Source: Rhizobium sp. EC-SD404
Lineage (GTDB): Bacteria; Pseudomonadota; Alphaproteobacteria; Rhizobiales; Rhizobiaceae
DNA length: 64,000 nt
Direction: 5' to 3'
Assembly (NCBI RefSeq): GCF_902498825.1
Contig: NZ_LR701459.1
Coordinates: 2,465,890-2,529,889 of the forward strand
This document shows positions 8,734 through 16,743 of the stretch, piece after piece (within the stretch, counting starts at the first letter, position 1; every line of letters begins with the position of its first letter). A model generated the notes under the pieces. The model saw only the letters and a list, made by a program, of their open reading frames with translations, was not told where the DNA came from and ran no database searches. The position numbers and the translations under genes are program-made.

Positions 8734-9098
8734 GGAGCGACTCCGCCATGAAAATTGGCCGAAGTGTCAGGGACTGGGCTTGCGTGGGGCTGGTGGAGGT
8801 GGCCGGATGAACGCCGTTCTTGTTGGCATCTTGCATGACACCGCAGCGGCAGGTTTCGACCCCAGGTCAGTCATTCAAGCCGGACTGCGGAGCGCCCAAA
8901 ACCTGCCATTCGTTGGGGTTTGCAGACCGGCTGAGCGCGACTGAACGCCATAGCTCTGCATTGGCATAAGCCATCTAGAGGCTGACTATAGGAAGCGTGC
9001 GTGCGACCTCTGAACGACGCCGGCGCTACTGCGGAAATCCGTAAGATCGGTCGCAGTGTGGCCGGGGCAGGATGACAGCCGCTTCAGGACACTGGCGC
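8734..9098. other. non-coding stretch with a long-spaced inverted repeat
   Basis: No convincing gene lies here. The only open frame (8732-8944, plus) has no family-like sequence. GGCAGGTTT at 8849-8857 and AAACCTGCC at 8900-8908 are a perfect inverted pair. The minus-strand text near 8900-8920 (CAACGAATGGCAGGTT) resembles plus-strand 12194-12209 (CAACGAACGGCAGCTT), suggesting relics of a degenerate intergenic repeat. The promoter of the DUF1217 gene should lie in 8734-8830. Confidence 0.45.
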
Positions 9099-9653
9099 TT
9101 ACCGTCCTCGAAGGTCCGCGAACAGTTTTATGGTTTCACGGTTGAAAGCGGTCATGTCGTCGGGGCTACGGCTCGTGACGAGGCCTTGGTCAACGACGAC
9201 CTCTTCGTCGACCCAATTGGCGCCGGCGTTCTTGAGATCGGTCGCGAGCGACGGCCATGAGGTCATGCGGCGGCCGCTCGCTGCGCCGGTTTCGATGATT
9301 GTCCACGGCCCATGGCAGATCGAGGCAACAGGCTTTTTGGCGTCGAAGAACGCTTTGGCGAACGCCACGGCTTTGGCGTCCGCACGCAGCGTGTCCGGGT
9401 TGATGACGCCGCCGGGCAGGAGTAGCGCGTCGTAGTCCTGGGGATTGGCGGAAGCGAGTGGTACATCAACCGGGTAGCTGTTGCTCCAGTCAGTGAAGTC
9501 CCAGGCACGGACATTTTGCGGCTTGGGCGAGATGAGGCTGGTCTTGGCGCCTGCCTCGTCGAGTGCCTTGCGAGGCTCGGTCATTTCGACTTCCTCGAAA
9601 CCGTCGGTGACGAGTATCGCCACGTTCAAACCCTTTAGCGTGTCGCTTGCCAT
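9099..9653 (-). CDS. DJ-1/PfpI family type 1 glutamine amidotransferase-like protein
   Basis: A 184-residue cytoplasmic protein with the DJ-1/PfpI fold. The nucleophile elbow is ASICHGPW (C113, H114), preceded by LLLPGG (about 77-82), and the conserved early glutamate lies in DGFEEVE (about 17-23). This subgroup (YhbO/YraA-like) is linked to protection from carbonyl and oxidative stress; some members act on methylglyoxal-derived adducts. AAGGAG lies eight bases before the ATG. It follows fdhA on the same strand, but two GC-rich hairpins (9691-9778) lie between, so read-through is uncertain. Proximity to a formaldehyde dehydrogenase fits a reactive-aldehyde theme. Confidence 0.9.
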   Translation of the reverse strand: MASDTLKGLNVAILVTDGFEEVEMTEPRKALDEAGAKTSLISPKPQNVRAWDFTDWSNSYPVDVPLASANPQDYDALLLPGGVINPDTLRADAKAVAFAKAFFDAKKPVASICHGPWTIIETGAASGRRMTSWPSLATDLKNAGANWVDEEVVVDQGLVTSRSPDDMTAFNRETIKLFADLRGR

Positions 9654-9690
9654 AGGTAGGCTCCTTCGAATCTGAGCTTGGCCCGGTCGG

Positions 9691-9726
9691 GCCTTCCGCG
9701 GCCCGGACGCTCGCGCCGCGGAAGGC
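9691..9726 (-). terminator. strong GC-rich hairpin between fdhA and the PfpI gene
   Basis: A perfect 12-bp inverted repeat (GCCTTCCGCGGC / GCCGCGGAAGGC) with a 12-base loop. There is no U-tract, so it may slow or stabilise transcripts rather than terminate them alone. Confidence 0.5.
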
Positions 9727-9758
9727 GCGGCGCCGGGTCTGCCGTGTGGCGGAACGGA

Positions 9759-9778
9759 GCGCCTGGGGGGCCAGGCGC
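9759..9778 (-). terminator. second hairpin directly after fdhA
   Basis: A perfect 8-bp stem (GCGCCTGG / CCAGGCGC) closed by GGGG (CCCC on the minus strand), 8 bases past the fdhA stop. Probably a terminator or mRNA-stabilising structure acting with the one at 9691. Confidence 0.5.
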
Positions 9779-9785
9779 CGGTGCC

Positions 9786-11033
9786 TCAGGCGGCGAGTTT
9801 CGTCGCGTTGTGCGGATCGATCACGAACTTCTTGGACGAGCCCTGGTCGAAAATCCGGTACGCATCAGCAGCCCCTTCGAGGGGGATGACCTCGACGTTG
9901 ACGAGCTTTCCGAGGTACGGCATCCGATCCCAAAGAATGGCCATCATCAAATCACGGTTGTAGTGCATGATCGGTGCTTGTCCGGCGGAGATGTGAGGCG
10001 ATTTGATCCAAGCCTTGCCGAAGTCGATGCGATACCTCCCGGCCTTGGCATCCGCGTCGATAGCTTCGGAGTCTCCCGCCGTATAAATGCCGGGCGCGCC
10101 GACGGCGCCGTTGGCGCGAACGATTTCGATCATCGAGTTGAGCACGGCGGCTGGATCCTCTCCGGCGCCGGGTCCGTTCCCATGCGCTTCGAAGCCGACG
10201 GCATCGACGCCGCAATCCACCTCCCGGTGGCCGAGGATGGCCTCGATCTGGTCGGCGAGTGGCGTGTCAGAAGACACATCAACCGTCTCGTATCCGGCGC
10301 TCTTGACCAGAGCGAGCCGCTCGCTGTTGGTATCGCCCACGATGATGCAGGAGGCGCCGAGGAGATGGGCGGAGGCGGCGGCGCACCGACCGACCGGCCC
10401 TGCACCTGCGATATAGACGGTCGCACCGGGTTTGACGCCTGCCTGGATGCAGCCGTGGAAGCCGGTCGGCAGAATGTCGGAGAGCAAGGTCAGATCCTTG
10501 ATCTTGGCCATCGCCTGATCCTTGTCGGGGAAGCGAAGCAGGTTCCAGTCGGCGAAAGGAACCATGAGATAGTCGGACTGTCCGCCTTGCCAGCCGCCGA
10601 GATTGAACCCGTAAGCGCCGCAATCGAGCTCATCGTTGACGTTCATGCAGGTGTCGGTATGGCCCTCCTTGCAATTGCGGCACCGCCCGCACGAGACGTT
10701 GAACGGGACCGAGCAGAGGTCGCCTTTTTTGATGAAATGCACGTCGGGGCCCGTCTCGATCACTTCCCCGGTCATCTCATGGCCGAGCACCATGCCCGAC
10801 GGAGCGGGAAACCGGCCGCGGTAGATATGCTGGTCGCTGCCGCAGATGTTGGTGGTGACGATCTGTAGAATCGCCCCATGAGGCGTCTTGTTGCCTTTGG
10901 GATCGACGAGTTTGGGATAGTCGTAGGTTCGCAACTCAACTTTTTTCGGTCCCACATAGGTGATGACCCGATTGCCTGATGTCACGGCTCTAGCTCCCAT
11001 CGTTGGTTTCTGGTTGCACGGCGATAAGTTCAT
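9786..11033 (-). CDS. fdhA: Glutathione-independent formaldehyde dehydrogenase (zinc, NAD)
   Basis: Oxidises free formaldehyde to formate with tightly bound NAD, without glutathione; a cytoplasmic medium-chain zinc dehydrogenase. At 415 residues from the first ATG it has family length. Catalytic zinc ligands are C64 (NICGSDQHIY) and H85 (VLGHEMTGE). Structural zinc cysteines are C115, C118, C121 and C129. AGAGPVGRCAA is the NAD-binding loop. The ATG at 11033 has AAGGGG upstream; another ATG at 11000 would give MGARAVTSGNRV, closer to many family starts, so the exact start is open. It follows a decayed monooxygenase gene by 21 bases, which probably once shared its transcript. Confidence 0.93.
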   Translation of the reverse strand: MNLSPCNQKPTMGARAVTSGNRVITYVGPKKVELRTYDYPKLVDPKGNKTPHGAILQIVTTNICGSDQHIYRGRFPAPSGMVLGHEMTGEVIETGPDVHFIKKGDLCSVPFNVSCGRCRNCKEGHTDTCMNVNDELDCGAYGFNLGGWQGGQSDYLMVPFADWNLLRFPDKDQAMAKIKDLTLLSDILPTGFHGCIQAGVKPGATVYIAGAGPVGRCAAASAHLLGASCIIVGDTNSERLALVKSAGYETVDVSSDTPLADQIEAILGHREVDCGVDAVGFEAHGNGPGAGEDPAAVLNSMIEIVRANGAVGAPGIYTAGDSEAIDADAKAGRYRIDFGKAWIKSPHISAGQAPIMHYNRDLMMAILWDRMPYLGKLVNVEVIPLEGAADAYRIFDQGSSKKFVIDPHNATKLAA

Positions 11034-11054
11034 CGATCCCCTTGGCGAGGTGCC

Positions 11055-11353
11055 TCAAGGCAGCTTCGCCGCAAGCATTTCGAGTTCTTCGATTATGAGG
11101 GACGAAGCGAAAGCTCGGGCGCCTTCTCCATCAGGGCCGCCGCCAGGAGACCGGAGAGGTACACTTGCCGTCCTGCTTCGTCGGAAAAACGCGTCGAAGA
11201 TCCCGAATGTCGAAGGGCCGATGCGGACACTGAACCATGCGACCGTTCCCGGCTCGTTTTGAAAGATTGGCAGGCCGTTCCGCAGAAACGCCTCGACCTC
11301 CGCTTTCTTTCCAGGCTTGGCTTCCACGGTGACGAGAGTGCAAACTTGACCAT
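11055..11353 (-). pseudogene. Antibiotic-biosynthesis-monooxygenase-like protein, broken by frameshifts
   Basis: An ATG at 11353 has an excellent AAGGAG site and begins MVKFAL. The matching text then changes frame to VTVEAKPGKKAEVEAFLR and PGTVAWFSVRIG, changes again at about 11180 to SDEAGRQVYLSGLLAAALM, and finally returns to IEELEMLAAKLP before TGA at 11055. Joined, these pieces make a normal roughly 98-residue ABM-domain (quinol-monooxygenase-like) protein. Three indels in 300 bases point to decay rather than a single sequencing error. It lies directly upstream of fdhA, in the same orientation. Confidence 0.8.
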
Positions 11354-11647
11354 ATGCTCGCTCCTTCCGGACGGTCCCGGCGAAGCGGTCTTGTTGCCAA
11401 ATCCGCCATTATGGTCGGCTTATTCAGCCGCGAGCCTGGGCTCGATGACATATCGACAGGGGATCGAAGTCCCAGGGTGTCGCTTCACGCGCATCAAGCC
11501 TCACGCGAGAGTGTGCCGAACTGACGATCGTCAATTTGCATACTCCCTTCGACATTCTTCGATGCGGCGAGGAGCGCCGGCTCGGGCCTCTCGCCGCCGG
11601 AAAGCGGGCGATCTGTCAGACAACGGTCGTATCGGGTCGCAACCCGT

Positions 11648-11891
11648 CGCCAGTCCTTCCATCATCCGGACGAAGGCGCCCATCTCCACCCCAACGCTTC
11701 CAACGGTTGTAGAGCGTCTTCGCAGGCCCACAGTCTTGGGGGGCGTCCCGCCATCGAAGGTTGTTGCGGTTGACGAAGAAGATCCCGCTTAAAACTCTGC
11801 GATCATCGACCCGTGGACTGCCGTGGCTCTCGGGTAAAAACGGACGAAGCCGCTCCATCTACTCGTCCATCAGCCAGTACAGATCGCTCAT
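11648..11891 (-). mobile_element. IS5-family transposase remnant (N-terminal stub)
   Basis: From ATG at 11891 the text reads MSDLYWLMDE, then an in-frame TAG (11859-11861) where relatives have Gln. It continues with RLRPFLPESHG, RVDDRRVLSGI, NNLRWRDAPQD and GPAKTLYNRWKRWG, the conserved start of IS5/IS427-type transposases. A frameshift near 11692 moves the reading to GAFVRMMEGLA, after which similarity stops. The catalytic DDE part is absent, so the element is dead. Terminal repeats were not identified. Confidence 0.85.
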
Positions 11892-11932
11892 ACCCAGCTC
11901 CCCCAGGGGAGCGTGAACTAAAACGTTCATGG

Positions 11933-12130
11933 ACCCACCGCCTCCTCGCCTTCTCCTGCCGCCAGACGCCGGATCCCAAACCGACCGACGTGAGCCGCCT
12001 CGTCGCCGGGATGGAGGACCTGATCCGAAGGACGGTCGGCCCGGCGATCACCGTCGAGACCGTGGCGACCGGCGGCCTGTGGTCGACGTTTGTCGACCCG
12101 CCGCAGCTCGAGAACGCGCTCCTGAACCTT
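11933..12130 (+). pseudogene. Histidine-kinase fragment (end of HisKA into HATPase)
   Basis: In one plus frame the sequence reads THRLLAFSCRQTPDPKPTDV, then VAGMEDLIRRTVGP, then VDPPQLENALLNL. This matches the region after the phospho-His helix and the N-box of PAS-type hybrid sensor kinases (usual form QRLLAFSRQQ...DPxQLENALLNL). The phosphorylated His, the rest of the N-box, the G-boxes and any receiver are missing. It abuts the IS5 stub, which may have broken it. No start or ribosome site belongs to it. Confidence 0.75.
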
Positions 12131-12292
12131 AGCTACCGACTGGACTCAAGGTTGCGCACGGCGTTTCTCGTATAAACCTCGTTCGTGGGAAAGCTCTCAA
12201 ATTCCAACGAACGGCAGCTTCCTACCGTTCCGCCGGATAAGCGGACCGGAGGCATTCCACCCCAAAGCAGCCAGTCACAATCTTAGCGCCCC
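12131..12292. other. non-coding tail of the decay zone
   Basis: Nothing gene-like was seen between the kinase fragment and the pccB stop. Plus-strand 12194-12209 resembles the repeat-like text at about 8900-8920 on the minus strand. Confidence 0.4.
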
Positions 12293-13825
12293 TCATAACG
12301 GAATATTGTCGTGCTTCTTCCACGGATTGCTCAAACTCTTGTTCCTGAGCATCCTCAGCCCCCGCGCGATCCGCTTGCGGGTTGAGTGCGGCATGATCAC
12401 CTCGTCGATATAGCCGCGCTCGGCGGCGACGAAGGGTGAGAGGAAGCGGTCTTCGTACATCTTCGTATGAGCGGCGATCTTGTCAGGGTCGGCCATGTCC
12501 TTGCGGAAGATGATCTCGACGGCGCCCTTGGCGCCCATCACGGCGATCTGGGCGGTCGGCCAGGCATAGTTGATGTCGCCGCGCAGGTGCTTGGAGGCCA
12601 TCACGTCGTAGGCGCCGCCATAGGCCTTGCGGGTGATGACGGTCACCTTCGGTACCGTCGCCTCGCCATAGGCGAAGAGCAGCTTGGCGCCGTGCTTGAT
12701 CAGCCCGCCATATTCCTGCGCCGTACCCGGCAAGAAGCCCGGCACGTCGACGAAGGTGACGATCGGGATGTTGAAGCAGTCGCAAAAGCGCACGAACCGC
12801 GCGGCCTTCCGGGAGGCGTCGCTGTCGAGCACGCCGGCCAGCACCATCGGCTGGTTGGCGACGAAGCCGACGGTCCGGCCTTCCACGCGGCCGAACCCGC
12901 AGACGATGTTCTTGGCAAACGCCGCCTGGATCTCGAAAAAATCGCCTTCGTCGATCACTTTGACGATCAATTCTTTGATGTCGTAGGGCTTGTTGGCATT
13001 GTCCGGGATCAGCGTGTCGAGCGACGCGTCCATCTCGTCGACGCTCTGGTAATTGTCGATCTCCGGCACGTCGGATGTGTTGGATTGCGGCAGGAGGTCG
13101 ATCAGCCGGCGCATCTGCAGCAGCGCTTCGACATCGTTGTCGAAGGCGCCGTCGGCGATGGAGGATTTCGTCGTGTGGATCGAGGCGCCGCCGAGCTGTT
13201 CGGCGCTCACCGTCTCGTTCGTCACGGTCTTCACCACGTCCGGCCCGGTCACGAACATGTAGGACGTGTCGCGCACCATGAAGATGAAGTCGGTCATCGC
13301 CGGCGAATAGACGTCGCCGCCCGCGCATGGCCCCATGATCACCGAAATCTGCGGGATGACGCCCGAGGCGAGCACGTTGCGCTGGAAGATTTCCGCATAG
13401 CCGCCAAGTGCCGCCACGCCTTCCTGAATGCGCGCGCCGCCGGCATCGTAAAGCCCGATGATCGGCGCCCGGTTCTTCAGCGCCATGTCCTGAAGCTTGA
13501 TCACCTTTTCCGCATGCGCCTCGGAAAGAGACCCGCCGAACACCGTGAAATCCTTGGCGAAAATGAAGACCGTACGGCCGTTCACCGTGCCCCAGCCGGT
13601 GACGACGCCGTCGCCGGAGATCTTGCTGTCCTGCATGCCGAAATCGGTGGAGCGATGTTCGACGAACATGTCGAACTCCTCGAACGAGCCTTCGTCGAGG
13701 AAGCATTCGATGCGCTCGCGCGCCGTCAGCTTGCCCTTGGCGTGCTGGGCCGCGATCCGCGCCTCGCCGCCGCCGAGCTTGGCTTTCGCCCGCCGCTCCT
13801 CAAGCTCCACCAGCACGTGTTTCAA
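12293..13825 (-). CDS. pccB: Acyl-CoA (propionyl-CoA) carboxylase beta subunit
   Basis: The carboxyltransferase subunit moves CO2 from biotin to propionyl-CoA, feeding methylmalonyl-CoA; cytoplasmic. At 510 residues it matches Pcc[21 protein letters not shown] lies near residues 30-50, the first crotonase-like half has [18 protein letters not shown] and [13 protein letters not shown], and the second has [19 protein letters not shown] and [13 protein letters not shown]. The start is TTG at 13825 with GGGAGG seven bases upstream, giving the usual MKxVLxELExRR opening. The biotin-carrying alpha subunit is not in the window. It follows the ATP12 gene by 73 bases on the same strand. Methylmalonyl-CoA metabolism needs B12, but any link to the B12 regulator is only speculative. 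Confidence 0.93.
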   Translation of the reverse strand: MKHVLVELEERRAKAKLGGGEARIAAQHAKGKLTARERIECFLDEGSFEEFDMFVEHRSTDFGMQDSKISGDGVVTGWGTVNGRTVFIFAKDFTVFGGSLSEAHAEKVIKLQDMALKNRAPIIGLYDAGGARIQEGVAALGGYAEIFQRNVLASGVIPQISVIMGPCAGGDVYSPAMTDFIFMVRDTSYMFVTGPDVVKTVTNETVSAEQLGGASIHTTKSSIADGAFDNDVEALLQMRRLIDLLPQSNTSDVPEIDNYQSVDEMDASLDTLIPDNANKPYDIKELIVKVIDEGDFFEIQAAFAKNIVCGFGRVEGRTVGFVANQPMVLAGVLDSDASRKAARFVRFCDCFNIPIVTFVDVPGFLPGTAQEYGGLIKHGAKLLFAYGEATVPKVTVITRKAYGGAYDVMASKHLRGDINYAWPTAQIAVMGAKGAVEIIFRKDMADPDKIAAHTKMYEDRFLSPFVAAERGYIDEVIMPHSTRKRIARGLRMLRNKSLSNPWKKHDNIPL

Positions 13826-13898
13826 GCCCGTTCCTCCCGCAGATCTTCAGTGTCGGTCTTCAAAGTCGTGGTCTTCGATGGTCGGGCGGCAGAATGCC

Positions 13899-14729
13899 TC
13901 AACCGTCCCGTCTGGCAAGCAGGACGAAAGCAGCGGCATCGAAATCGCGCCGACGGCTTTCCCTGCGCTTGGCCGCTTCGTAATCCTCGCCCCACAGCTC
14001 GGCATTCCAGTTCTCGTCGAGATGCGCCTTTTCCCACGCCTCGTCGGGCGCAAGCGCGCCTTTGGCCAGCGCCATGGCGATCAGCGCCGAGCCCGTTAGG
14101 CTCGTCGCCAGATGCAGTGCCGCAAGATCGAGCGGCACGGTAAAGCCCTTGAGCGCCGCGCCGAAGGCGGCCAGCGTCTCGCGCGGCTGCGCCACATGCA
14201 TCACGCCTTCGGCAAGCACGAAGCGCGCCGCAAGCTCCGCCTGCGCCCAGTCCAGCACCGGGTCCCATTCCTCGCTCTGGCGTTCCACCAGCCGCTCCGG
14301 CCCGCCCGCGCGATAGCAGATGAGGTCGGTGCCGGCGAAACGCAGCACATCCTCGGCCACGGCCTGCGTGTCCTGCGCAATTCCGTCGATTGCGGTATTG
14401 GCAAGCCGCGTCAGCGGCATCGTCGCGGGGTCGATCGTCTCTGCCTGCGCGTCCCATTCGGCCGCCGTCTTCTCGGCGGTCACGGCGCTCGGCAGCGTCA
14501 GCAACAGCCGTGCCGGCGTGCGCACCGGTCGCCCGTCGAGCGTCACGAGGAAGCCGCCCTCGTCATGCTCGGCGAACCCGGCCTGCTTGTAGAAGCGCTT
14601 CGGCAGCGGCTTCAGCATCTGCTTCTGCGCGCGCCGCACCGGATCCGGGTCGCTCAACTGCCCGTCGGCAAGCTCCGCGAAGATGTCGCGTATCGACGGA
14701 TCGTTCGTGTGGTCGTCGTCTCCAGCCAT
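13899..14729 (-). CDS. ATP12 family F1-ATPase assembly chaperone
   Basis: A 276-residue protein of the ATP12 family, which helps the F1 alpha subunit assemble; a family of alphaproteobacteria and mitochondria. The diagnostic segments are KRFYKQAGF, FLVTLDGRPVRTPA, AAEWDAQ, PLTRLANTAIDG, the D-L-I-C-Y-R-A block (about 142-150) and WDPVLDWAQ. It has no signal peptide and acts in the cytoplasm. It starts five bases after the rluC stop, so crcB-rluC-ATP12-pccB look like one transcript. The F1 inhibitor-like DUF1476 gene at 41449 is a related ATP synthase function elsewhere in the window. Confidence 0.93.
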   Translation of the reverse strand: MAGDDDHTNDPSIRDIFAELADGQLSDPDPVRRAQKQMLKPLPKRFYKQAGFAEHDEGGFLVTLDGRPVRTPARLLLTLPSAVTAEKTAAEWDAQAETIDPATMPLTRLANTAIDGIAQDTQAVAEDVLRFAGTDLICYRAGGPERLVERQSEEWDPVLDWAQAELAARFVLAEGVMHVAQPRETLAAFGAALKGFTVPLDLAALHLATSLTGSALIAMALAKGALAPDEAWEKAHLDENWNAELWGEDYEAAKRRESRRRDFDAAAFVLLARRDG

Positions 14730-14734
14730 CGTCG

Positions 14735-15718
14735 TCAGTCCGTTGCGCCTTCTGCCTCGTCGAAGCCGATGAGGTTGAAGCTCTGCACCATGTGCGGCGG
14801 CAGTTCCGCCGTCACGTCGATCGATCCACCCGCGGGGTTTGGAATGATGATCCGCCGCGCGTGCAGATGCAGCCGGTTCTGCATGCCGCCCGGCAGCGTC
14901 CAGTTGTCATCCGCATCGAAATATTTCGGATCGCCGAGGATCGGGTGGCCGATGTGGTTGGCGTGGACGCGCAGCTGGTGCGTGCGGCCCGTATAGGGCT
15001 CCATCTCCAGCCAGGCGAGGTTCTGCGCCGCCTGCTCGATGATCCGGTAATAGGTCACCGCATGGTCGGCATCGGGCTCGCCGTGCTTAGCCACGCGCAT
15101 CCGGTCGCCGTCCGCCGTCGCTTCCTTCACCAGCCAGGTCGAAATCTTGTCTTCGCGCTTCTTCGGCACGCCGCGCACCAGCGCCCAATAGGTCTTCTTG
15201 GTCGTGCGCTCCCGAAACGCCGCCGTCAGCGCCTGCGCCGCGCCGCGCGTGCGGGCGACGACCAGCACGCCGGAGGTCTCGCGGTCGAGCCGGTGGACGA
15301 GGCGCGGCTTCTCGCCTTTCTTGTTGCGCCACACTTCCAGCATGCCGTCCACATGGCGCGACAGGCCGGAACCGCCCTGCACCGCAAGCCCGGCCGGTTT
15401 GTTGAACACGTAGACCTTGGGGTCCTCGTAGATCAGCATCTGGCTCAAAAGCTCGTGGTCGGGCGCCGAACGCACGGCGCGCGGCGAAATCGGCCCGGTC
15501 TTCTTCTCGTCCACGCCGAGCGGCGGCACGCGCACCATCTGGCCAGGCTGCACCCGCGTGTCGGATTTCACCCGGCCACCATCGACGCGGATCTGGCCGG
15601 AGCGCAGAAGCTTTTGCAGTTGCCCGAAGCCGAGGCCAGGATAATGCTGCTTGAACCAGCGGTCGAGCCGCATGCCCGCTTCGTCGCCGTCCACCTTGCG
15701 TTGCTCGACGCTTGCCAT
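14735..15718 (-). CDS. rluC: 23S rRNA pseudouridine synthase, RluC-type
   Basis: Converts specific uridines of 23S rRNA to pseudouridine. The protein has 327 residues from ATG at 15718; the frame is open further upstream, but only this start avoids overlapping crcB. An S4 RNA-binding domain lies at about residues 15-60, and the RluA-type catalytic domain has VHRLDRETSG with D145 as catalytic aspartate. GRTHQLRVH and HPILGDPKYF follow. It begins 17 bases after the crcB stop and is followed at five bases by the ATP12 gene. RluC is favoured over RluD by the neighbourhood and the opening, but substrate positions cannot be read from sequence. Confidence 0.9.
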   Translation of the reverse strand: MASVEQRKVDGDEAGMRLDRWFKQHYPGLGFGQLQKLLRSGQIRVDGGRVKSDTRVQPGQMVRVPPLGVDEKKTGPISPRAVRSAPDHELLSQMLIYEDPKVYVFNKPAGLAVQGGSGLSRHVDGMLEVWRNKKGEKPRLVHRLDRETSGVLVVARTRGAAQALTAAFRERTTKKTYWALVRGVPKKREDKISTWLVKEATADGDRMRVAKHGEPDADHAVTYYRIIEQAAQNLAWLEMEPYTGRTHQLRVHANHIGHPILGDPKYFDADDNWTLPGGMQNRLHLHARRIIIPNPAGGSIDVTAELPPHMVQSFNLIGFDEAEGATD

Positions 15719-15735
15719 ATCGTTCACAATCCCGT

Positions 15736-16113
15736 TCAGAAAACCGTCCGCGCCAGCCAGAGCCCGCCGATGATCGCGGCAAGCGAGAGCAAGACACTCA
15801 ATCCCACATAGGCGACGGCAACACCCGGGGCGCCACGCTCCCAGAGAACGATCGTGTCCAGCGAGAAGGCGGAAAAGGTCGTGTAGCCGCCGAGCACGCC
15901 CGTGGCAAGGAAGAGCCGCAATTCCGCCGATGCGCCGAAGCGCCGCGCCACCACCTCCACCAGCACGCCCATCAGGAACGAGCCGATGACGTTGACCGCC
16001 AGCGTGCCGAAAGGAAAGTTCGGACCGAGCAGCCTGAGCGCGGCAAGATTGGTAAGATGGCGAAGCGCGGCGCCAAGCCCTCCACCGAGCGCAACGAGAA
16101 GCGTGTGAACCAT
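15736..16113 (-). CDS. crcB: Fluoride efflux channel CrcB/Fluc
   Basis: A 125-residue membrane protein with four hydrophobic segments, exporting fluoride as a dual-topology dimer. Family motifs are GGGLGAALRHL (about 10-20), FPFGTLAVNVIGSFLMG (about 34-50, with the conserved Asn) and GGYTTFSAFSLD (about 75-86, central sodium site and Phe box). ATG at 16113 is preferred to the TTG one codon earlier. It is first in the crcB-rluC-ATP12-pccB series. No fluoride riboswitch was recognised in the 180 bases upstream. Confidence 0.94.
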   Translation of the reverse strand: MVHTLLVALGGGLGAALRHLTNLAALRLLGPNFPFGTLAVNVIGSFLMGVLVEVVARRFGASAELRLFLATGVLGGYTTFSAFSLDTIVLWERGAPGVAVAYVGLSVLLSLAAIIGGLWLARTVF

Positions 16114-16293
16114 CAAGCCGTCCAGCTTTCGACACTGTCTGCGCGCAAGACGCGCGTCGCGGCGACACTAAAGCGATTTGTCGGCCGTTGGAAACCACTC
16201 GTAACGCTCGACCGCACCGATCTTGCGATGAGCCTTCGCGATGATCGGTCGAAGGCTCGGCGTCCTGTCTGTCTCGTTTCGGAAAGGCCCTTC

Positions 16294-16698
16294 ATGCGTC
16301 TCTTCTTCCCGACCGCACTCATTGCCGGCGCCCTCGCCTTCAGCCCCGCTTTGGCCGAAGACCTCACAGCCATCAGCACGACCGCCATGTCGATCACCGG
16401 CGACATCACCCTCGACGACAGCGAGATCGTGTTCTCCGACGGCCAGTCGCTTGCATTCGACGAATTGGTCCAGGACGTCTTCGTCGTCGATGGCGAGGAA
16501 GTGTCTGCCTCGGTCTACAGCGTCGCCGAGCCTCAGACGCTCGAACTTCTGAACGGCAATACGCTTTGCGGCGACGGGTTCGTCACCTATGTCGCGACAT
16601 GGGCGGGCATGGATGACCTGACGATCGTCGCCATGTTCGACACGCAGGACGTGCCGGGCTCCGATGCCGAGATGTGCGCGTCTTTCACCTACGAATAG
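16294..16698 (+). CDS. Small secreted protein of unknown function
   Basis: A 134-residue protein. Residues 1 to about 21 (MRLFFPTALIAGALAFSPALA) are a textbook Sec signal peptide with cleavage after ALA. The mature part is acidic and rich in Thr, Ser and Val, probably beta-rich. It carries two cysteines (in NTLCGDGF and EMCASF) that could form one disulfide. No known domain was recognised. GGAAAGG precedes the ATG. It is divergent from crcB and converges on the REC-HWE kinase, sharing the long hairpin at 16703-16743. A periplasmic location is the only firm inference. Confidence 0.8.
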   Translation: MRLFFPTALIAGALAFSPALAEDLTAISTTAMSITGDITLDDSEIVFSDGQSLAFDELVQDVFVVDGEEVSASVYSVAEPQTLELLNGNTLCGDGFVTYVATWAGMDDLTIVAMFDTQDVPGSDAEMCASFTYE

Positions 16699-16702
16699 AA
16701 TG

Positions 16703-16743
16703 CGGGCATAGCCGCAGCCTCTCAGAGGCTGCGGCTATGCCCG
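16703..16743. terminator. bidirectional 41-base hairpin overlapping the kinase stop codon
   Basis: 20-base arms (starting CGGGCATAGCCGC on the left) are exact reverse complements around a single central base. The loop is therefore about 3-5 bases and the stem about 18 bp. It begins four bases after the secreted-protein stop, and its right arm encodes the last residues and stop of the REC-HWE kinase. It would serve both converging genes. Confidence 0.8.
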
